Positions 1-5,868 of a DNA stretch of 5,868 nucleotides are shown here, in pieces. Under the pieces are notes generated by a model. That model saw nothing but the letters and a program-made list of their open reading frames with translations, ran no database searches and had not been told where the DNA came from. The DNA is from Thiobacillus sp. (lineage in GTDB: Bacteria; Pseudomonadota; Gammaproteobacteria; Burkholderiales; Thiobacillaceae): the NCBI RefSeq assembly GCF_024708915.1, contig NZ_JANJXQ010000204.1, forward strand, positions 1 to 5,868. The letters run 5' to 3'. Position 1 is the stretch's first letter; the number at the start of each line of letters is the position of its first letter. The translations under genes were made by a program, and so were the position numbers.

Positions 1-1
1 G

Positions 2-973
2 CTCGGCACCAGCATCGGCAAGGAGGATTACAACCCGGACAAGCTGCGCTACCACCGCATCATCATCATGACCGATGCCGACGTCGACGGCGCGCACATC
101 CGCACCCTGCTGCTGACTTTTTTCTACCGCCAGATGCCGGAACTGGTCGAGCGCGGCCACATCTACATCGCCCAGCCGCCGCTGTACAAGGTCAAGCATG
201 GCCGCTCAGAGCGTTACATCAAGGACGAGCACGCGCTCAAGGAACACCTGATGGGCGAAGCGATGAAAGACGCCGAACTGACGCCGATGGACGGCGCCAT
301 GCCGATCGCCGGCGAGGCACTGGAAACGCTGGCGCGCGAGTATTTCCTGGCTGAAGCAGTGAGCGAACGCCTGAGCCGCCTGCTGCCGGACGATGTGCTG
401 CAGGCCCTGATGCGTATCCCGCGCTTGAGCCTGGCCGACAGCGCTGCTGCGATGCAGAGCGAAGCCAGCCTCGGCGCGGCGCTGGATGCGCAGAAATTCG
501 AAGTGGCCGCCGAATACATCAGCGAGTCCGACAGCCATCGCCTGCGCATCACCCGCCATGCCCACGGCAACGCGCACGTCAGCTTCCTCGAAGCGGATCT
601 GCTCGAATCCGGCGACTACAATCAGCTGGTCAAGGTCGGCGACCTGCTGCGCGACCTCATCGGCCTCGGCGCCCGTGCCAAGCGCGGCGAGAAGGAAATC
701 CCGGTGCAGAGCTTCCGCGAGGCGATGGACTGGTTCCTCGCCGAAGTCAAACGCGGCATGAGCATCCAGCGCTACAAGGGGCTCGGCGAAATGAACCCCG
801 CCCAGTTGTGGGAAACCACCATGGACCCCAAGGTGCGCCGGCTGATGAAAGTGCAGATCGAGGACGCGATCTCGGCCGACCAGATCTTCACCACCCTGAT
901 GGGCGACGAGGTCGAGCCGCGCCGTAACTTCATCGAGACGAATGCGCTGGGAGTGCGCAACCTGGATGTTTGA
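2..973 (+). CDS. gyrB: DNA gyrase subunit B, C-terminal part (5' end outside window)
   Basis: This is the ATPase subunit of DNA gyrase, the cytoplasmic A2B2 type II topoisomerase that introduces negative supercoils. The window holds the last 323 residues; the GHKL ATPase and transducer domains lie to the left. The open frame begins at base 2 with [18 protein letters not shown], then the TOPRIM acidic motif TDADVDG at visible residues 24-30, where D25, D27 and D29 match the Mg2+-binding aspartates of E. coli Gyr[14 protein letters not shown] and IAQPPLYKV follow. A poorly conserved block at about residues 85-235 is the insertion characteristic of Gram-negative GyrB. The conserved tail [21 protein letters not shown] starts at residue 256, and [12 protein letters not shown] comes just before the stop. 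The length from the TOPRIM motif to the end is close to E. coli GyrB. The insertion argues against ParE. It is intact and converges on the next gene with a 22-base gap. Confidence 0.97.
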   Translation, partial: LGTSIGKEDYNPDKLRYHRIIIMTDADVDGAHIRTLLLTFFYRQMPELVERGHIYIAQPPLYKVKHGRSERYIKDEHALKEHLMGEAMKDAELTPMDGAMPIAGEALETLAREYFLAEAVSERLSRLLPDDVLQALMRIPRLSLADSAAAMQSEASLGAALDAQKFEVAAEYISESDSHRLRITRHAHGNAHVSFLEADLLESGDYNQLVKVGDLLRDLIGLGARAKRGEKEIPVQSFREAMDWFLAEVKRGMSIQRYKGLGEMNPAQLWETTMDPKVRRLMKVQIEDAISADQIFTTLMGDEVEPRRNFIETNALGVRNLDV

Positions 974-995
974 TTGTGAAGGTGATACGCGCGGT

Positions 996-1973
996 CTAGA
1001 AGGACAACTCCACCCACATCGGCCGGTGATCAGAGATGTAGTAACGCAGGTAGGTTTTGAAGTTCTTCGCGTTCGAGCCGTCTTTCCATAGCGCCGGAAA
1101 GAGCACGGCATCAAAGTCGAACACGCCCTTGTGGCCAGTGAAGTGATTCTTCGTCGTCTCGGGCAGGAAGGCTATCTGGTCATAATTCGCGTCGCTGCTG
1201 ATGCTTGAACCGATTTGCGTCGAGTGCGCGGGAAGATCGAGGCCGAGTTTGGTCAGGGCTGTGTAGATCGGATCGCCTGGCGCGCATTTGGGCATGTTGA
1301 AATCCCCCATGGCGACCAGTTCGCGGGTGAACGAGTAAGGACTCTTGTTTCGCAAGTCCGCCCATTTGGCTACGGCAAATGTCTCCAGTGACCGGCGAGC
1401 AATCGATGCGGGCTTTTCGTCCCCGTAGTACAGGTGAACATTCACGAACATCATGGATGTCCTGCCAACCGAGAACGCCGCAAGATACGGCGTACGGTCG
1501 AAGCCGTTGAACTGGGCTTCGACTGCGGGGAGCTTGATCGACTTGAAGCGCGACGGCGGGAAAGCGATTTCACCCACCTCCTCCAGCAGGCCCAGCTTCC
1601 TGCTGTCGTAAAGGAACGCCATCCGCTCATTGTTTCCTGACGCATCGGACATGAGCACCCTGAATGACTTGGGAAGCTTCGCGTGGACATCGAACAGGTC
1701 ACCGAAGTTCTCCCGACACTCCTGAACCGCAACGATGTCGAACCAGCCAATCACTTCAGCGATGAGGGAGAGATCCGGGTCGCGCCGATGCTGGGCGCCG
1801 AGATTGGCGATGTTCCATGTGGCGGCGAGGAGTTTTCCCGTCTGCCGTTTTGGAATCTGGCGCGTTTTCTTGTGCTTCCGAAGACGGCCTACCTCATCGG
1901 CAACGGCGTAATCGAACGCGAATTCCGGCTTCGGAAAAACAGGCATATTCGACACCCCGAAAATTTTCCGCAT
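996..1973 (-). CDS. Endonuclease/exonuclease/phosphatase family (DNase I-fold) protein
   Basis: This predicted Mg2+-dependent phosphodiesterase has the DNase I/exonuclease III fold, is 325 residues long and appears complete. The family motifs occur in order: TWNIANL (residues 52-58, metal/substrate Asn54), IVAVQECRE (80-88, metal-binding Glu85), MFVNVHLYY (175-183, His180), AMGDFNMP (221-228, Asp224 and Asn226), NYDQIAF (263-269) and SDHRPMWVEL (314-323, Asp315 and His316). All expected catalytic residues are present, so it should be active. The family includes nucleases, sphingomyelinases and inositol phosphatases, and the substrate cannot be told from sequence. No signal peptide or membrane segment is visible, which suggests a cytoplasmic protein. 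The start is uncertain. The ATG at 1973 has only an AGGG three bases upstream. The in-frame ATG at 1946 (residue 10, MPVFPKPEF) has GGGGTG six bases upstream and may be the real start. Sampled GC is lower than in the flanking genes. It converges on gyrB and diverges from the ATPase gene. Confidence 0.9.
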   Translation of the reverse strand: MRKIFGVSNMPVFPKPEFAFDYAVADEVGRLRKHKKTRQIPKRQTGKLLAATWNIANLGAQHRRDPDLSLIAEVIGWFDIVAVQECRENFGDLFDVHAKLPKSFRVLMSDASGNNERMAFLYDSRKLGLLEEVGEIAFPPSRFKSIKLPAVEAQFNGFDRTPYLAAFSVGRTSMMFVNVHLYYGDEKPASIARRSLETFAVAKWADLRNKSPYSFTRELVAMGDFNMPKCAPGDPIYTALTKLGLDLPAHSTQIGSSISSDANYDQIAFLPETTKNHFTGHKGVFDFDAVLFPALWKDGSNAKNFKTYLRYYISDHRPMWVELSF

Positions 1974-2096
1974 ATGCCCTGCGCGGTCAGCGCGAGCGGG
2001 CTAGGATTAGCGATGCGTACCCACTAACAAGATAGCCAATATCCCAATGAAAACACCCCCGGGCGCCGACATAGATTCATTCGTCATGAGGCCAGC
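1974..2096. other. Divergent intergenic region between nuclease and ATPase genes
   Basis: This 123-base gap separates the two divergent starts, so promoters for both genes would be expected here. I found no pair of boxes close enough to the sigma70 consensus to call. The best candidate (TTAGCG at 2007, GATAGC at 2031, 18-base spacer) matches the -10 consensus at only about half its positions. No strong operator palindrome, riboswitch or hairpin with a T-run is visible. The centre (about 2000-2080) is more AT-rich than the coding sequence around it, as promoter DNA often is. Confidence 0.4.
2086..2091 (+). promoter_or_regulatory. Ribosome binding site of the P-type ATPase gene
   Basis: The sequence ATGAGG, with core GAGG at 2088-2091, lies five bases before the ATG at 2097. 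This spacing is normal for a Shine-Dalgarno site and supports that ATG as the start. No other in-frame start with comparable support occurs before the conserved N-terminal cation-ATPase domain. Confidence 0.6.
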
Positions 2097-4943
2097 ATGA
2101 GACCACAATCGACCCAGGCCAGCACGTCAGCCCGCGATGTCAGCCCACCGCCCGCAACCGGCGATCCGTCCACACAGGATGCCGACGAAGTCGCCCGGAT
2201 CCTGGGGACCGACCCCGAGAACGGGCTGAGCACCAGCGAAGCGGCCCGCCGCCTCGCCCAGGATGGGCCGAACGCGCTGCGCGCGGCAGCGCCGATCCCG
2301 CGCTGGCGGCGCATCCTGGCTCATTTCCAGGACCCGTTGATTTACCTGCTGTTGGCGGCAATCGCCATCTCGCTGGTCGCTTGGCTGATCGACGGCCGCA
2401 TCGGCTGGCCGGTCGACGCGATCGTGATCGGGCTCATCGTGGTGCTGAACGGCCTGCTCGGCTACGTGCAGGAAGCCAAGGCGCGCAACGCCGTGGCCGC
2501 GCTGGCGCGAATGACCGCAGTGACATCGGCGGTGCTGCGCGACGGCCAGCTGCAGCGGATTCCGAGCGCGCAACTGGCGCGTGGCGATCTGCTCGTGCTT
2601 GCTGAAGGTGACGCCGTCGGCGCCGATGCGCGGCTGATTCAGGCGGCATCGCTGCGCGTACAGGAAGCCTCGCTGACCGGCGAGAGCGAAGCCGTGCTGA
2701 AGGACGCCGCGACCCTGCCCGGTCCGACGGCGCTCGGCGACCGGCTCAACATGGTGTTCAAGGGCACGGCCGTTGCGCAGGGCAGCGGCCGCGCTGTGGT
2801 CACCGCAACTGGCATGGCCAGCCAGATGGGTGCGATTGCCGAGATGCTCGACGCCACTGAAGAAGAGTCGACGCCACTGCAGAAAGAAATCGCCAGGATC
2901 GGACGCCTGCTCGGCATCGGCGTCGTCGTTATCGCCCTGATCGTCGTAGCAACGGTGTTCCTGATCTTCGAGGTGCGCAGCGCTGCCGACATCATAAACG
3001 TGCTGCTGCTCGGCGTCTCGCTAGCCGTGGCCGCGGTGCCCGAGGGGCTGCCGGCGATCCTGTCGATGGTGCTTGCGCTCGGCGTGCAGCGGATGTCGCA
3101 GCGCAACGCGATCGTCAAGAATCTGTCGTCGGTCGAAACGCTGGGATCGGCCTCGGTCATCTGTACGGACAAGACCGGCACCCTGACGCGCTCGGAGATG
3201 ACGATCGAGCGGCTGATGACCGCTTCGGGCGCCGCCCGTATCACCGGTGTCGGCTACGTGCCGCAGGGCAGCGTCGAGGTCGACGGCGTAGCGCTGCAGG
3301 ACGAAGCGCACCGCGCCGAGGCGATCCTCGTGCTGAGCGGCGGCAGCCTGGCCGGCAACGCCCAGTTGCAGCAGACGGCCGACGGCGGCTGGGCGATCCA
3401 GGGCGATCCGACCGAGGCGGCGTTTCTCGTCGCCGAACGCAAGCTCGGCGTGCACGAGCGGCGCGAACGGCGGTTCGAGCGTGTCGGCGAGATTCCGTTC
3501 ACCTCCGAGCGCAAGATGATGTCCACCATCGAAGTGGACCATGAGAACGGCGACGAACGCGTGCTGATCGCCAAAGGCGCCCCCGACGTGCTGCTCGAAC
3601 GCTGCACGCACGCGCGCATCGGTATGCACGTGGTGGCGCTCGACGACGGACTGCGCCAGCGCCTCCTGGCCGATGTCGACGCGCTCACCGACGCCGCGCT
3701 GCGCACGCTGGCGGTCGCCTACCGCCCGCTGCGCAGCGACGAGGACACCGATCCACAAGACCCCATGCAGATCGAACGCGACCTCGTCTTCGCCGGCACC
3801 GTCGGCATCATCGACCCGCCGCGCGAGGAAGCGGCACAGGCCATTGGCGAAGCGCACCGCGCCGGCATTCGCGTGATCATGATCACCGGCGATCACCCGC
3901 GCACGGCAGCGCGGATTGCCGCCGATCTTGGCATCGTCGAAGCCGGCGCGGCTGTGCTGACCGGGGCCGAGATCGACAGGCTCGACGATGCGGGCTTTGC
4001 CGAAGCGGTGCGCAGCACCTCGGTGTTCGCCCGCGTGGCACCGGCTCACAAGCTGCGCATCGTCGACGCGCTGCAGGCCGACGGCAACGTCGTCGCGATG
4101 ACCGGCGACGGCGTCAACGACGCGCCGGCATTGAAGTCGGCCGACATCGGCGTGGCGATGGGCGTCACCGGCACCGAGGTCACCAAGGAAGCTGCCCGGA
4201 TGATCCTCGCCGACGACAACTTCGCGACGATCGTGCACGCCGTACGCGAGGGACGCGCCATCTTCGACAACATCCGGAAGTTCCTGCGTTACCTGTTGTC
4301 GTCGAACATGGGCGAAGTGCTGACCGTGTTTCTCGGCGTCGTGCTGGCCGGCGTGATCGGCCTCGGCGCGCCGGATTCCGGCGGTGCCGTGGTGCTGCCG
4401 CTACTGGCCACGCAGATCCTGTGGATCAACCTGATCACCGACTCCGGCCCCGCGCTCGCCATGGGCGTCGATCCCGAGACCGAGGATGTCATGGCGCGCA
4501 AGCCGCGCCCGCCGCAGGAACTGGTCATCGACGGTCGGATGTGGGCCGGAGTGCTGGAGATCGGCGCGGTGATGGCGCTGGTTACGCTGCTGACGCTCGA
4601 CATGTACCTGCCGGGGGGACTGATCGAAGGCACGCACGAACTGGCCAATGCGCGCACCGCCGCATTCACGACGCTGGTCTTCGCGCAGCTGTTCAACTGC
4701 TTCAACGCCCGCTCCGAATCGGTCAGCGCGTTCCGCCACCTGTTCGTCAACCCGTGGCTTTGGGGCGCGATCGCGCTGTCGGTCGTGCTGCAGGTGGCCG
4801 TCGTCCATGTCGGCTTCCTGAACCTGGCTTTCGGCACGGTGCCGCTGGCGCCAGAGCAATGGCTGGTCTGCGTGGCGATGGCCAGCGTGGTGCTCTGGTT
4901 CGGCGAACTGCGCAAGCTGGCGGCGCGGGTGTTCGGCCGGTAG
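2097..4943 (+). CDS. Cation-transporting P-type ATPase, P2A (Ca2+-ATPase-like)
   Basis: This inner-membrane pump uses ATP to move cations, probably exporting Ca2+. It has 948 residues, normal for the family. Order: Cation_ATPase_N domain (about 25-95), M1-M2 (80-124), actuator domain with TGES at 194-197, M3-M4 (about 271-329) with PEGLP at 315-319, phosphorylation motif DKTGT with Asp358, nucleotide-binding domain with GDPTE (436-440) and KGAP (493-496), hinge motifs TGDH (597-600) and GDGVNDAP (670-677), then M5-M10 to the C-terminus. By eye alignment to SERCA, Glu316, Asn737, Glu740, Asn778, Thr781 and Asp782 match ion ligands Glu309, Asn768, Glu771, Asn796, Thr799 and Asp800, while Gln864 replaces Glu908. 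There is no CPC motif or heavy-metal-binding domain, which argues against a Cu/Zn/Cd pump. Ca2+ is the favoured substrate, but Na+, Mn2+ or H+ transport cannot be excluded because bacterial members of this group are often only called CtpF- or PMA1-like. Its strand neighbours give no shared operon. Confidence 0.95.
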   Translation: MRPQSTQASTSARDVSPPPATGDPSTQDADEVARILGTDPENGLSTSEAARRLAQDGPNALRAAAPIPRWRRILAHFQDPLIYLLLAAIAISLVAWLIDGRIGWPVDAIVIGLIVVLNGLLGYVQEAKARNAVAALARMTAVTSAVLRDGQLQRIPSAQLARGDLLVLAEGDAVGADARLIQAASLRVQEASLTGESEAVLKDAATLPGPTALGDRLNMVFKGTAVAQGSGRAVVTATGMASQMGAIAEMLDATEEESTPLQKEIARIGRLLGIGVVVIALIVVATVFLIFEVRSAADIINVLLLGVSLAVAAVPEGLPAILSMVLALGVQRMSQRNAIVKNLSSVETLGSASVICTDKTGTLTRSEMTIERLMTASGAARITGVGYVPQGSVEVDGVALQDEAHRAEAILVLSGGSLAGNAQLQQTADGGWAIQGDPTEAAFLVAERKLGVHERRERRFERVGEIPFTSERKMMSTIEVDHENGDERVLIAKGAPDVLLERCTHARIGMHVVALDDGLRQRLLADVDALTDAALRTLAVAYRPLRSDEDTDPQDPMQIERDLVFAGTVGIIDPPREEAAQAIGEAHRAGIRVIMITGDHPRTAARIAADLGIVEAGAAVLTGAEIDRLDDAGFAEAVRSTSVFARVAPAHKLRIVDALQADGNVVAMTGDGVNDAPALKSADIGVAMGVTGTEVTKEAARMILADDNFATIVHAVREGRAIFDNIRKFLRYLLSSNMGEVLTVFLGVVLAGVIGLGAPDSGGAVVLPLLATQILWINLITDSGPALAMGVDPETEDVMARKPRPPQELVIDGRMWAGVLEIGAVMALVTLLTLDMYLPGGLIEGTHELANARTAAFTTLVFAQLFNCFNARSESVSAFRHLFVNPWLWGAIALSVVLQVAVVHVGFLNLAFGTVPLAPEQWLVCVAMASVVLWFGELRKLAARVFGR

Positions 4944-5018
4944 CGGGAAGTCAGGGACGAAGCCGGATCCGCCGCGTCACCGCCGAACGCAGTGGCCGGT
5001 TTCCATGTTCAGGGAAAG
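4944..5018. other. Convergent intergenic gap, no clear terminator
   Basis: These 75 bases separate the stop of the ATPase gene from the stop of the - strand rhodanese gene. A bidirectional terminator would be expected, but I see no strong GC hairpin followed by a T-run. The small CGGATCCG palindrome is too short, and the TTTTT run at 5023-5027 lies inside the next gene's last codons without a convincing stem before it. Termination may be Rho-dependent. Confidence 0.4.
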
Positions 5019-5867
5019 CTAGTTTTTCTTTGATTCAACCGCCAGCCCCGCTTCCTTCCACTCCGGGAAGCCGCCGCGGAACCAGTAGACGTTTTTCCAG
5101 CCGGCCTGGATTGCCATGACGGCGGATTTGTAGCTCTTCCAGCAGATGGTGCCGTCGCAATACATCATGAGGGGGGTATTCTTGTCCTTCGGCAGCCTGT
5201 TCAGTGCGAACTGGTCGTCCGCCGGGTCGAAACCGACTTCCTTGGCGCTGCCTTCATTGTAAGGAACGGAAATGGCGCCGGGAACATGGGCGGTTTCGTA
5301 TTCTTCTTTCACCCGCACGTCGTAAACCGGCGTTCCTTTGGCAATCAGCGCCCGGGCCTCGGCGGCGCTGATGATCTTGGCGCCGGGCAGGCTGGTGGGC
5401 GTGGTATTCAGCATCGAGGCGACGCTTTTGAAATCGGCCCGGGTGGCGGTGGAGAGCGCGAGATTGAGGCTGTTGCCTTTCTGCAGGGTGGCGGTCAGCT
5501 TTTGCTGGGCGCCTGCAGATACGGTTTCAGGCTGTACGGTCAGCGCGCGCAGCGGCACCGATGCGCCGGTGAAAACGATGCGCCCGCCGTTGGCCGCAGT
5601 CCAGGTTTTGGCTTCCTCGGCGGAGGCGACCGCCAGGTCATAGCGGCCAAGCTTCAGCCCATACAGCGGGGCCTCGGCCATACGATGGAATTTGATTTCG
5701 GCAAAGTCGCTTTTGGCCAGTCCGCGGCTATTGATCTCGCTGCGCGCCATGCTGCCCATCAGCGATTCGTAATCGGGAATCCCCAGTCTGGCGTGCGATT
5801 TGGCGCCCAGCGTGCCTTTGTAATCCGGACCCGACACGAAAGCGGCGGCGATCGTCGCGTTGGATTT
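5019..5867 (-). CDS. PhnD-like substrate-binding domain fused to rhodanese domain (5' end outside window)
   Basis: The frame stays open to the right edge, giving 282 visible residues; its true start, and any signal peptide, lie beyond it. A GTG at 5837 is not a credible start because the upstream codons (KSNATIAAAF) continue a binding-protein-like sequence. Residues 1 to about 145 resemble the second lobe of PhnD/SsuA-type periplasmic binding proteins: a helix like IPDYESLMGSMARSEINSRGL, then LKLGRYDLAVAS, then RIVFTGASVPLRALTVQPE. Residues about 163-282 are a rhodanese domain: ISAAEARALIAKG, VYDVRVKEEYETAHVPGAIS, and the active-site loop MYCDGTICWKSYKSA with predicted persulfide Cys237 and a second Cys242 followed by Trp243, ending with GGFPEWKEAGLAV. 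Rhodaneses carry sulfane sulfur on the loop cysteine. The CxxxxCW loop resembles periplasmic rhodanese-like proteins, so an envelope location is inferred. The rhodanese call is firm, the binding-domain call moderate, and the substrate unknown. Confidence 0.85.
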   Translation of the reverse strand, partial: KSNATIAAAFVSGPDYKGTLGAKSHARLGIPDYESLMGSMARSEINSRGLAKSDFAEIKFHRMAEAPLYGLKLGRYDLAVASAEEAKTWTAANGGRIVFTGASVPLRALTVQPETVSAGAQQKLTATLQKGNSLNLALSTATRADFKSVASMLNTTPTSLPGAKIISAAEARALIAKGTPVYDVRVKEEYETAHVPGAISVPYNEGSAKEVGFDPADDQFALNRLPKDKNTPLMMYCDGTICWKSYKSAVMAIQAGWKNVYWFRGGFPEWKEAGLAVESKKN

Positions 5868-5868
5868 G

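Noticed and set aside
206..1114. A 302-codon open frame on the - strand opposite gyrB
   Set aside because: It lies antisense to the well-conserved gyrB frame and runs into the end of the nuclease gene. Its translation is rich in His, Gln, Arg and Ala with no recognisable motif, as expected for a GC-rich shadow frame.
2007..2036. Possible sigma70 promoter (TTAGCG, 18 bases, GATAGC) upstream of the ATPase gene
   Set aside because: The -10 element matches the consensus at only about three of six positions, which is too weak to annotate.
2086..2100. A four-codon frame (ATG AGG CCA GCA TGA) whose stop overlaps the ATPase start codon
   Set aside because: It could be read as a tiny translationally coupled leader, but the same bases are the Shine-Dalgarno site of the ATPase gene and the first ATG has no site of its own. 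Chance is the simpler explanation.
3021..4238. A 405-codon open frame on the - strand opposite the ATPase gene
   Set aside because: It is antisense to the conserved phosphorylation and nucleotide-binding domains. Its low-complexity His/Arg/Ala/Gly-rich translation and lack of motifs mark it as a shadow frame.
5010..5033. A T-rich stretch (GTTTTTCTTT) near the end of the rhodanese gene as a terminator for the ATPase transcript
   Set aside because: No stable GC-rich stem precedes it, and the bases are explained as the last Lys-Lys-Asn codons of the - strand gene.
4421..5119. A 232-codon + strand frame overlapping the ATPase 3' end and the rhodanese 3' end
   Set aside because: It overlaps two motif-supported genes in other frames, its translation is arginine-rich without domains, and nothing supports its start.

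Overview
The window looks like ordinary chromosomal DNA from a GC-rich proteobacterium. The GyrB fragment has the extra ~150-residue block typical of Gram-negative GyrB in its C-terminal half and ends in a proteobacterial-style tail ([12 protein letters not shown]). A betaproteobacterium, perhaps Rhodocyclales-like, is my best guess. That is an impression from the protein sequence and GC-rich codon use, not a phylogeny.

Layout, left to right: (1) the 3' portion of gyrB on the + strand, cut by the left edge; (2) 22 bases after its stop, a convergent gene on the - strand encoding a complete endonuclease/exonuclease/phosphatase (DNase I-fold) protein, noticeably less GC-rich than its neighbours; (3) a 123-base divergent intergenic gap; (4) a complete 948-residue P-type cation ATPase on the + strand with Ca2+-ATPase-like (P2A) membrane residues; (5) a 75-base convergent gap; (6) a - strand gene, cut by the right edge, whose visible part joins the end of a PhnD-like periplasmic substrate-binding domain to a rhodanese domain with a Cys-x4-Cys-Trp active-site loop.

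Strands alternate (+, -, +, -), so no two genes share an operon inside the window, and each is probably transcribed on its own. Nothing ties the four products into one pathway: a DNA topoisomerase subunit, a nuclease/phosphatase of unknown substrate, an ion pump and a probable envelope sulfur-handling or binding protein. I found no RNA genes, CRISPR arrays, insertion sequences, integrase, attachment sites or long repeats. There is no stretch over 300 bases without a gene.

I do not see a convincing undescribed multi-gene system. The most unusual item is the binding-domain/rhodanese fusion at the right edge. After it come the compositionally distinct nuclease gene next to gyrB and the Glu-to-Gln change at a predicted ion-site position of the ATPase.
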